Shown: piece by piece, positions 15,833 through 23,405 of the stretch
How the letters are laid out: each line of letters starts with the position of its first letter
How positions within the stretch are numbered: position 1 is the stretch's first letter
Assembly (NCBI RefSeq): GCF_008086175.1
Contig: NZ_VSKM01000008.1
Coordinates: 124,001-188,000 of the forward strand
Direction of reading: 5' to 3'
Length of the DNA: 64,000 nt
From: Bizionia saleffrena
GTDB taxonomy: Bacteria; Bacteroidota; Bacteroidia; Flavobacteriales; Flavobacteriaceae
Made by a program: the position numbers and the translations under genes
The notes under the pieces: model-generated
What the model saw: the letters and a program-made list of their open reading frames with translations, nothing else
What the model was told of the DNA's origin: nothing
The model's database searches: none

Positions 15833-17344
15833 TCACTGAACAGCCTGTAGTGCATCGATATTACCATAACCAAAATTTGAATTTCGATTTGGATAAAATT
15901 CTGACGCTTGTTTTAACTTATTTAAAACCTGTGTACGTGTCCAATTAGGGTGTTTAGACCACACTAAAGCAGCTATTCCCGCAGTTGTTGCGGTGGCTAC
16001 AGACGAACCGCCTGTATAACGACGTTCGTTGTTATAAAACCCTAAAACTGGAGGTGCTTTACTGGTGTTATTTTGTCCTTCCATAACAATCGTAAAATCG
16101 ATTTTAGCGCCACTATGGCAAACATCGCATCGTTGGTAGCTAGTTCCATCTGTTACTCCAGTTACAGCCACAGTTTCACTCATAGTCGCCGGAAAAATAA
16201 CTCCATAACCATTTGTAAAACTTGTCGATGTGCCTCCTGCAGCAAAAATTAGTTTACCTTTACTATGTGCATATTTTACAGCGTCTTTAATATTACCAAT
16301 AGACCACACATAACCAATAGACATAGATATGATTTTTACGTCACTCCTATTTCCCAATTCTGTTAAAGCAGCACTTACACCTTTACGCTCGTGATAATCG
16401 TTTAAAAGCACGTCCTCTGTCGCTCTATACGCTACTAAATTTGAATTATAAGCAACACCAACCGGCAAACCGTTGTCATTTCTTGGTGCCGCAAGAGCAG
16501 ATGCCATAGCTGTACCATGACCACATTTGTCGTGCGGTCCATCGTAGTTATTTGACCACCACCAATTAGAATCGATGAAGGTGCCATATTTTTGAACGGA
16601 ACGCCCGTTAGAATATCCGTCGTTAAAACCAGCCGTATTTAATAAAGATTGTGACTGAGACACTCCGGTATCGATTAAACCAACCGTTATACCCGCTCCC
16701 GTACTATAGTTCCAGGCTTGAGGAATATTATGTTTGTAAAAATGCCAAGACACCTGTGCATTATTAGGAGCAATTGTAGTGTAATGTGCAGTATTTATAG
16801 ATTCTCCATTTTTACTACATCCTGAGCTAGACTTATACGCTGTGTGCATCGCGTACTGGTTATAACCATTAGGCTCTAGATAGCGAATACCTTTTGTTTT
16901 ACGTAACTCTTTAATGGTTGCGAAGCTTTCCACTTTCACATCCATAACATTTATAATCTCGTGTTCGACGACGGTTTCTTTTCCGCGTTTGTACGACTCC
17001 GAAGCTTCAACACGTTTTAAAATTTTGTCTTTTATGGTTTCTAAGGCCGATGAACGCTGTTCGCTAAAACTTTGTCCCTCGTTACCATAACCCACAGTTA
17101 AAATATTATTACCGTGGTATACAGCACTCCAAAGCAGATGATCGCTTGTAGATTCCCAATCGAAGGTTTGTTTACGGCTCAATTGGTCTTCAATGTATGC
17201 ATTAATTTCGTCCACCGATAAAGGTTTGGATTGCGCATTGACTTGTTGTCGTTCTTCTTCTTGAAGGGTTATTACTTCATCTTTAGAACAGGATAAAATA
17301 ATTACTAACAGTAGCATTAGTAATTTAAAATGTTTTCTTCTCAT
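15833..17344 (-). CDS. subtilisin-like serine protease (S8 family), lipoprotein
   Basis: About 503 residues. The signal peptide ends in lipobox IILSC (Cys19 from the chosen start), so the protease is lipid-anchored in the envelope or on the surface. An N-terminal propeptide-like region (about 25-190) precedes the catalytic domain: Asp in GLIDTGVS, His in CGHGTAMASALAA, Ser in GGSSVATATTAG. No C-terminal secretion domain is present. The start at 17344 (MRRKHF) was preferred to the upstream 17374 ATG because it gives a normal signal peptide. Substrate unknown. Confidence 0.9.
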   Translation of the reverse strand: MRRKHFKLLMLLLVIILSCSKDEVITLQEEERQQVNAQSKPLSVDEINAYIEDQLSRKQTFDWESTSDHLLWSAVYHGNNILTVGYGNEGQSFSEQRSSALETIKDKILKRVEASESYKRGKETVVEHEIINVMDVKVESFATIKELRKTKGIRYLEPNGYNQYAMHTAYKSSSGCSKNGESINTAHYTTIAPNNAQVSWHFYKHNIPQAWNYSTGAGITVGLIDTGVSQSQSLLNTAGFNDGYSNGRSVQKYGTFIDSNWWWSNNYDGPHDKCGHGTAMASALAAPRNDNGLPVGVAYNSNLVAYRATEDVLLNDYHERKGVSAALTELGNRSDVKIISMSIGYVWSIGNIKDAVKYAHSKGKLIFAAGGTSTSFTNGYGVIFPATMSETVAVTGVTDGTSYQRCDVCHSGAKIDFTIVMEGQNNTSKAPPVLGFYNNERRYTGGSSVATATTAGIAALVWSKHPNWTRTQVLNKLKQASEFYPNRNSNFGYGNIDALQAVQ

Positions 17345-17446
17345 TTTATATCTCTTTGATAAATTGATTATCAAGATATTAAATAATTAACATTTTTTTA
17401 ATAAATTTTATAAAAAATAGATAAAACACCCTTTTAGACATAGAAA

Positions 17447-17734
17447 TTACATTTTTCGTCTTACCGATCCTGTAAATTCTTCCAATTCGTCCTTCACTTT
17501 TGTAATTTCAGAATTAATGTCTTTGGTAATACTTGTATCGATACCATGGTTCTCTGCACTCTTAGAGATTTCACTTTTAATACCATTCGTTGCGTCTTTT
17601 AGAGTACGCATAGTTTTGCCAAGACCACGGGCTATTTCGGGTATTTTATCGGCACCAAAAACCATAACGATTATTAAAGCAATAATCGCAATCTCTGCCC
17701 CGCTAATAAATAAAAAAGTTCCTAGTTGTATCAC
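17447..17734 (-). CDS. tatA: Sec-independent protein translocase TatA/TatE-like subunit
   Basis: Small Tat-translocase subunit: a short periplasmic N-terminus, one membrane helix (FISGAEIAIIALIIVMVFG), the hinge GADKIPEIARGLGK and an amphipathic helix, then a charged tail. About 95 residues from GTG at 17734. An upstream TTG (17764) would add ten residues, but it overlaps a promoter-like TATATTTG, so the GTG is preferred. Whether it acts as TatA or TatB cannot be decided from this sequence; tatC is not in the window. It follows ppa across a terminator. Confidence 0.85.
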   Translation of the reverse strand: MIQLGTFLFISGAEIAIIALIIVMVFGADKIPEIARGLGKTMRTLKDATNGIKSEISKSAENHGIDTSITKDINSEITKVKDELEEFTGSVRRKM

Positions 17735-17738
17735 AGCA

Positions 17739-17764
17739 CAAATATAGTAAAGTTGTAATGGCAA
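17739..17764 (-). promoter_or_regulatory. promoter-like element immediately before tatA GTG
   Basis: On the minus strand TATATTTG (17746-17739) is preceded by TTG (17764-17762) with a short spacer of 15. Only four bases separate the -7 element from the GTG, implying a transcript with almost no leader. Confidence 0.45.
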
Positions 17765-17818
17765 AATTAAATTATTAAGTTAATTTTAGAGGCTTACTTA
17801 ATAATTATTTAAAAGAAA

Positions 17819-17850
17819 AAACCCTTCAATTTTAATGTTGAAGGGTTTTT
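17819..17850 (-). terminator. rho-independent terminator after ppa
   Basis: The stem ACCCTTCAA/TTGAAGGGT is flanked by A- and T-runs, 7 bases beyond the ppa stop. It separates ppa from tatA. Confidence 0.85.
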
Positions 17851-17856
17851 ATGTCT

Positions 17857-18384
17857 TTATATTTTAAAGTCTCCGTTCGTTTTGTGTTCACTGTTTTCGT
17901 AACGATCTACACATTTGTCAAGGATAGCGTAAGCTTCTTTTGCGTCTCCCCATCCACCAACGTCTACTATTTTCTTTTCTAAATCTTTATATACTTGAAA
18001 AAAGTGAGTGATTTCTTTTATTCTATGCGGGTTTAAATCTTCTAAATCGTTGTAGCTATTCCAGATTGGGTCACTTACTGGTACACACACTATTTTTTCG
18101 TCTGGTCCTTTTTCGTCTGCCATATGGAATACTCCTATTGGCTTTACCTCCATTACACACATTGGAAATGTTGGCTCAGCACCCATTACTAAAACATCTA
18201 AAGGATCTCCATCTAAGGCTAAAGTTTCTGGAATAAACCCATAATCTCCAGGATACATCATTGAAGAGTACAACATACGGTCGAAACGAATTTTTCCTAA
18301 TTCGAAATCGTATTCGTATTTATTTCTACTTCCTTTTGGTATTTCTATTAAAACGTCGAACGTTAATTTTCCTTTTGGGCTCAT
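17857..18384 (-). CDS. ppa: inorganic diphosphatase
   Basis: Soluble family I pyrophosphatase, hydrolysing PPi to two phosphates to drive biosynthesis. 175 residues, normal. The conserved Asp cluster is in DGDPLDVLVM, preceded by MMYPGDYGFIPET, with KEITHFFQVYKDLE in the C-terminal part. The leader carries a small hairpin (18419-18438) whose role is unknown. Confidence 0.95.
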   Translation of the reverse strand: MSPKGKLTFDVLIEIPKGSRNKYEYDFELGKIRFDRMLYSSMMYPGDYGFIPETLALDGDPLDVLVMGAEPTFPMCVMEVKPIGVFHMADEKGPDEKIVCVPVSDPIWNSYNDLEDLNPHRIKEITHFFQVYKDLEKKIVDVGGWGDAKEAYAILDKCVDRYENSEHKTNGDFKI

Positions 18385-18735
18385 ATTTTATTGTTTATTA
18401 CTTTTAATTTTTTCTACCCCACTTTTAAGCTAAAGTGGCGTTTTCAGCCTGCAAAAATACTCAAACATTTAAGTTTTAACAAGAAATAGTTACTTTGTTT
18501 ACGCTATGAGCTCTTGATTTTTAAAAATTTATAGACTTATTTCTACATTTTCACTGCAAAACAAGAAAACCGCTTACAAAACCAATTTGAGAGCCGCTTA
18601 TAGATTAATCAACGATTTATTATTCGTTATTATATGCTCCTAAAACAGGGTAATCATTTCTTTTTGACAATGACAACTGTTAGTTTCTAAAATTTGAATT
18701 TTCTGATTTAAGCTGACCCCCTTAGCGACTTCCAC
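18385..18735. other. intergenic region with ppa promoter and leader
   Basis: 351 bases between ppa and the DUF5686 gene, both on the minus strand. The ppa-proximal end holds its promoter and a leader stem CCACTTT-AAGC-TAAAGTGG. The rest shows no coding frame, and there is no clear terminator for the DUF5686 gene. Confidence 0.5.
18452..18482 (-). promoter_or_regulatory. ppa promoter
   Basis: On the minus strand TTG (18482-18480) and TATTTTTG (18459-18452) are separated by 20 bases, an excellent match to the Bacteroidota promoter consensus. It lies 67 bases upstream of the ppa ATG. Confidence 0.65.
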
Positions 18736-21237
18736 TTAGAAATAAAAGCCAAAACTTCCGGTAACACCAAACGGTCTCGCCTCTGGATTTAGATCTTCGT
18801 TTAAATAATTACCTCTAAAATTAAAATCTAACCTAAAGATTTTAAAAATATTTCCAATACCAACGCTATATTCATAATACGCCTCCTTATTTGGTGCTAC
18901 ATACGTTAATCCTGACGCATTAAGCGCTCTATTGCCCTCTGAAATATCACCAATAACACCTCTAAAGCCAACAATAGCTCTTAAATTATATTTTTTTAGC
19001 AACGGTATTCTCGAAAATAGGCGTCCGTTAAAGTTATGCTCAACGTGAAGCGTCGCATATTCATCGGTAACAAACTCGTAATAATCAAGCTGTGAAAATG
19101 AATTGTAAATGGAGAAATACGTCTGGTTACCCGGCACAACACTCATTAAACCTAAAGGAACATCGCCATAAGTTTTACCCACTTCTATAGTGGTCGTTAA
19201 GCGGCCAAAAGCACCAAGCGCCCATGGTTGTAAATAGGAGAATTGTAATTTTGTATAATCGAAATCACTATTGATAACGCCTTTATCGCCACGAGTTACC
19301 TGCGCAAATAATCGTGGAAAATCTGAATTTTTAACACGACGTTCTACGCCAAAACCCGTCATTTCCCGTTTTGGAAAATACGATACCGAGAATGCCGTTT
19401 CGTATTGTTTAATTTCCGATTTCGTCATTGTTTGTGCCGTATCAGTATAATAATCTAAACTAAAGGTAGGCGATGCCGACTCTAAAGTTCTATATGTACC
19501 GCTTACGCGCATAACGAGATTTCTTAACGGTTCTGCTTCAAAAGCCATAGTGGTTAAGTTTACGTTTGTTAGTTTATCATTGGCTCCTGTTCCTATTACA
19601 GATGATGAGGCCAAACTGCGACCCAGCACATCGGTAGACGTGGTAAGGCTGGCTCCTATTTGCTCGACATCACGTCGATTACCTCCAGATATTATAAACC
19701 TGTTCTTTTTATCGATAAGCCATTTTCCAGAAATACCGTACTTAAACTTATTATCTTTAAAGCCATACGCGGTAAACCCCTCGACACGCCATAAATCGTT
19801 TTGTCCGAAATACGTGCGTCCGCCAGCTCGTAATCTTACACCTTCAACCTCATTATAACCAAAAGTTGAAAACACCGAACCGTAATCCAAATTTAATTCA
19901 TCGAACTCAATATAACCGGACGCCAAAATGCTTCCGATATTGTATAAACGCTTAAATTTTTTGGTTTTCTTTAAAGAATCCAGCATCGTGTACACGCCTT
20001 TTTCATCTTTACTTAGCGATTCCATTCGGTTTTCGTCCCAAAAGGCTTCATCTTGATTGTATAAATCTTCATTAAAGCTATACACTTTCTCTTTATAAAA
20101 CTTTGGATCTTTTTTCTTATCGAACTCGTAATTATTATAAAGCGTTGTTCGCTTACCGTAGATGCCTTGCGATTTCTCCTTTTTATTAAAGGCAAAATCC
20201 GACATAAAGTAATCGCGTTTTATAAGAAACACAGAGTCGTTTAAAACCTCATACTCTTGTTCAATGTAAATCTCTTTTACCCAGTTTATATTGGCACTCT
20301 TTGAGGCTTGTAAGTTAATATCTTTTATAGCAAATGTGGTATCTGCTACCCAGAAATCCCCTTTAAAAGTCAGTTCGTTCTTACGCCTTGGGTAATAAAT
20401 AATGTTATAACACCATTTATTGTCTATGTAAGCACTATCGGCCAACGCATAGTTATACGTATTAATTCCTGTTCGCGATAACGGACTTGTAAAACTCTTA
20501 TCGAAAAATTTTAGATAGTTATCGTAGATATCAAATTCGGAGTACAAATCGTCTATAAAATCGATAATGATTTGATTATTACTAAACCCTGAATTCTTGT
20601 TTCCTTTTAAAACATTTCGTTTCTCATTACTAACATTATCACCATACACCTCGCTATACGACTCGTTAATGAACATTGGCAAATACGTTTTACCCGTTAC
20701 TTTGGAAGTGTCCACTTGATCGAAAACAAACTCCATACCTTTAAATAGTTTACTATTAATAGTGGCACTATCGATTGTATTTAAGTCGAATTCTACTTTT
20801 TCGTATTTATCGTATTTATACTGCTTGTATTGCTTAAGGCCGTTTTGCCGTTTGTTAGCCCATATTTTTCTTAAAATATCAATAGCTGGATTATTTTTTT
20901 TGGGTTGCTTACCAGAAATGATAACCACTTCTTGCAGCGCTGCTACATCTTCTTTTAAAACAATATCGAAATTATAGTTTACCTTTTGGGTTAAAGGAAT
21001 AGTCTGCGTTTCGTAACTCACAAAAGATATGATTACGGTATCGTGGTCATTGTAATCTTCTAAATAAAAGGTACCGTTTTCATCGGAAATGGTTCCAATA
21101 CTTGTGCCTTGAAAAAAGACATTGGCATAAGCAATGGGCTCATTGGCTTCGTCATAAATGTGACCACTAATTTTTATTTGCGAATAAACAGAAAGACTGC
21201 TTAAAAGAAAAAAAAAGACTATTAATTTATAATTCAT
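18736..21237 (-). CDS. DUF5686/carboxypeptidase-regulatory-like outer-membrane protein
   Basis: 833 residues. A Sec signal (about 1-19) is followed by a carboxypeptidase-regulatory-like beta-sandwich (about 20-105: ISGHIYDEANEPIAYANVFF and GTISDENGTFYL), then a long region predicted to include an outer-membrane barrel ending in an aromatic residue (GSFGFYF). This is the common Bacteroidota DUF5686 architecture. Its function is unknown; the lack of a plug domain argues against a TonB-dependent transporter. The next gene on this strand is pdhB, upstream, with a 71-base gap. Confidence 0.85.
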   Translation of the reverse strand: MNYKLIVFFFLLSSLSVYSQIKISGHIYDEANEPIAYANVFFQGTSIGTISDENGTFYLEDYNDHDTVIISFVSYETQTIPLTQKVNYNFDIVLKEDVAALQEVVIISGKQPKKNNPAIDILRKIWANKRQNGLKQYKQYKYDKYEKVEFDLNTIDSATINSKLFKGMEFVFDQVDTSKVTGKTYLPMFINESYSEVYGDNVSNEKRNVLKGNKNSGFSNNQIIIDFIDDLYSEFDIYDNYLKFFDKSFTSPLSRTGINTYNYALADSAYIDNKWCYNIIYYPRRKNELTFKGDFWVADTTFAIKDINLQASKSANINWVKEIYIEQEYEVLNDSVFLIKRDYFMSDFAFNKKEKSQGIYGKRTTLYNNYEFDKKKDPKFYKEKVYSFNEDLYNQDEAFWDENRMESLSKDEKGVYTMLDSLKKTKKFKRLYNIGSILASGYIEFDELNLDYGSVFSTFGYNEVEGVRLRAGGRTYFGQNDLWRVEGFTAYGFKDNKFKYGISGKWLIDKKNRFIISGGNRRDVEQIGASLTTSTDVLGRSLASSSVIGTGANDKLTNVNLTTMAFEAEPLRNLVMRVSGTYRTLESASPTFSLDYYTDTAQTMTKSEIKQYETAFSVSYFPKREMTGFGVERRVKNSDFPRLFAQVTRGDKGVINSDFDYTKLQFSYLQPWALGAFGRLTTTIEVGKTYGDVPLGLMSVVPGNQTYFSIYNSFSQLDYYEFVTDEYATLHVEHNFNGRLFSRIPLLKKYNLRAIVGFRGVIGDISEGNRALNASGLTYVAPNKEAYYEYSVGIGNIFKIFRLDFNFRGNYLNEDLNPEARPFGVTGSFGFYF

Positions 21238-21308
21238 ATAGAGGTTTTAACACAAAAACTTCATCAACGAAAGGGCTAATGAAGTTTCATAACGTTATTA
21301 TTTCACTA

Positions 21309-22286
21309 TTATTTATACATCACCTTCTTCACTGCTTTAATGACTTCCTCGTGGTTTGGTAACCATTCGGCTAATAAAACTGATGAATATGGAGCAGGTG
21401 TATCTGCTGTATTAATTTTCACAATTGGAGCATCTAAATAATCGAATGCTTCAGATTGTACACTATAAGCTAAATCTGTCGAGACGTTTCCAAAAGGCCA
21501 CGCTTCTTCTAAAATCACTAAACGATTCGTTTTTTTAACCGATTCTAAAACTGTTTTCTTATCTAAAGGTCGTACTGTTCTTAAATCGATAATTTCACAA
21601 GAAATCCCTTCTTTTTGTAATTCTTCAGCAGCAATGTAAGCTTCTTTAATAATTTTTCCAAAAGAAACAATGGTAACATCGGTCCCTTCTCTTTTAATTT
21701 CAGCAACACCCAATGGAATTGTATATTCTCCTTCTGGCACGTCGCTTTTATCACCATACATTTGCTCACTTTCCATAAAAATTACAGGATCGTCATCGCG
21801 AATAGCCGATTTTAAAAGTCCTTTGGCATCGTAAGCATTTGATGGTACAACCACTTTTAATCCTGGCGTATTTGCAAACCAACTTTCGAATGCTTGCGAG
21901 TGTGTCGCTCCTAATTGACCAGCCGAAGCTGTAGGCCCACGAAAAACAATAGGACAATTAAATTGCCCACCAGACATTTGTCTAATTTTTGCTGCGTTAT
22001 TTATAATTTGGTCAATACCTACCAGAGAGAAGTTAAAGGTCATGTATTCTACTATCGGTCTATTTCCTGTCATAGTCGACCCAATAGCGATACCAGCAAA
22101 ACCTAATTCTGAAATGGGAGTATCGATAACACGCTTTGCTCCAAATTCGTCTAGCATTCCCTTAGATGCTTTATAGGCACCATTATATTCTGCTACTTCC
22201 TCGCCCATTAAGTAAACGCTCTCATCTCTGCGCATTTCTTCACTCATCGCTTCGCAAATAGCTTCTCTAAATTGAATTGTTTTCAT
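21309..22286 (-). CDS. pdhB: pyruvate dehydrogenase E1 component subunit beta
   Basis: 325 residues of the transketolase-like E1-beta family. Conserved stretches include FREAICEAMSEEM, MGEEVAEYNGAYKASKG, FRGPTASAGQLGATHSQ and the C-terminal LEEAWPFGNV. It pairs with E1-alpha to decarboxylate pyruvate in the dehydrogenase complex. The alpha subunit and E2 are not adjacent here. A branched-chain 2-oxoacid E1-beta is a weaker alternative. Confidence 0.92.
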   Translation of the reverse strand: MKTIQFREAICEAMSEEMRRDESVYLMGEEVAEYNGAYKASKGMLDEFGAKRVIDTPISELGFAGIAIGSTMTGNRPIVEYMTFNFSLVGIDQIINNAAKIRQMSGGQFNCPIVFRGPTASAGQLGATHSQAFESWFANTPGLKVVVPSNAYDAKGLLKSAIRDDDPVIFMESEQMYGDKSDVPEGEYTIPLGVAEIKREGTDVTIVSFGKIIKEAYIAAEELQKEGISCEIIDLRTVRPLDKKTVLESVKKTNRLVILEEAWPFGNVSTDLAYSVQSEAFDYLDAPIVKINTADTPAPYSSVLLAEWLPNHEEVIKAVKKVMYK

Positions 22287-22307
22287 TTATAACATTTTAT
22301 TGAAAAG

Positions 22308-22315
22308 CAAAAATA
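22308..22315 (-). promoter_or_regulatory. -7 element of the pdhB promoter
   Basis: TATTTTTG on the minus strand, 21 bases before the pdhB ATG. No convincing TTG is seen at the right distance upstream. Confidence 0.4.
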
Positions 22316-22475
22316 GCAATAAAACGAAACTATTACGGAAAGAATTATTTAAAATTTATATTATATAAAATAAAAGCTAATAAATTTGGGTAATTAGTTT
22401 TTTTGTTTTTTTTAGCAAGCACTAATATAAACCCAAATTATTTTAAATGTTATTGCTATTGTTAGTATATCTTTT

Positions 22476-22646
22476 ATGAATTTCGCGAACACTAATGATT
22501 TAAAAGTTACTTAAATATCGCGTTAGACAATGGAGAGCGCAAAATTATATTGGTGTGTAGCCTATTATAGCGAAACTACTACGAACCCTATGGATGGTTC
22601 TACAACAGTAACTACTTATTATGCTTGCACAGAAATCTCTTTGTAA
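22476..22646 (+). pseudogene. possible decayed small secreted-peptide gene
   Basis: An ATG at 22476 opens a frame of 57 codons with two in-frame stops (TAA and TAG, near codons 13 and 17). After them comes an intact 38-codon stretch from ATG 22530 to TAA 22646. This last part is Tyr/Thr-rich with two cysteines (LYWCVAYYSETTT, TYYACTEISL), unlike random translation. It looks like the core end of a short peptide with a broken leader. It lies 60 bases before a GLPGLI gene that heads another decayed gene. No family is recognised, and the peptide could instead be a functional 38-residue ORF or noise. Confidence 0.3.
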
Positions 22647-22706
22647 ACTTAAAACCAATCACATAACTCAAGAGCCATTTACTCTTAAGTTATTAAAAAA
22701 TATAAA

Positions 22707-23405
22707 ATGAAAAAAATACTTCTAATAACACTTTTTATATCGTCTTTTAGTTACTCTCAAACTTTAAAAGGAATTGTTTCATTTAATGCAAAAAAAAGTG
22801 TGAGCGACGAAACAGAATTGAGTAAAAAAGCAAAAAAACCGTTTATATATAGTTATATTTACTCTAATCAAGTCTCTCTACAAGAGTTAATATCTGAAGA
22901 AAAAACGTCTATAGACACTACTATTGTTGAACACTCTGAAGTAAAAGGGCTAACCCAAGAAACGGTTCAAGTGGTAAACCGTCCTTCTAAAACATCGTAT
23001 TACAAGAACACAGAAACAGATGTCTATAGATTAGAATTTTCAATGAACGCTAAAAATGTTAGCATAAAAGACGCTATTCCAGTTTATGACTGGAACTTAC
23101 AGAACGAAACTGAAACCATAATTGGATACTCTTGTAAAAAAGCAACAACAGAAAGAATTTTATTTGGCAGAAAACAATACATTACTGCTTGGTATACAGA
23201 AGATATACCTATAAATAGTGGCCCAATGGATTTTACTGGTTTACCAGGACTAATCTTACAAATTGAAATTGGAGATATGAGTGTTACAAGGTTTGAAAAA
23301 CTAAAATTCATAAAAGATTCAACCTCAACTATTGAAGAGCCTAAAAATGAAAGCAAGATATTAAGCATTAATGAGTATCAACTTAATGCAATGCGAGGAA
23401 ATTAA
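22707..23405 (+). CDS. GLPGLI family protein
   Basis: 232 residues with a Sec signal (about 1-18). The mature part carries a two-strand pattern with a Cys (IIGYSCKKATTE), ITAWYTEDIPINSGP, then the name-giving GLPGLI motif at residues 178-183. GLPGLI proteins are exported Bacteroidota proteins of unknown function, often beside carboxypeptidase-regulatory-like outer-membrane receptors, as here. The stop overlaps the ATG of the receptor pseudogene (TAATGA), showing an original operon. This gene is still open, but its partner is dead. Confidence 0.88.
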   Translation: MKKILLITLFISSFSYSQTLKGIVSFNAKKSVSDETELSKKAKKPFIYSYIYSNQVSLQELISEEKTSIDTTIVEHSEVKGLTQETVQVVNRPSKTSYYKNTETDVYRLEFSMNAKNVSIKDAIPVYDWNLQNETETIIGYSCKKATTERILFGRKQYITAWYTEDIPINSGPMDFTGLPGLILQIEIGDMSVTRFEKLKFIKDSTSTIEEPKNESKILSINEYQLNAMRGN

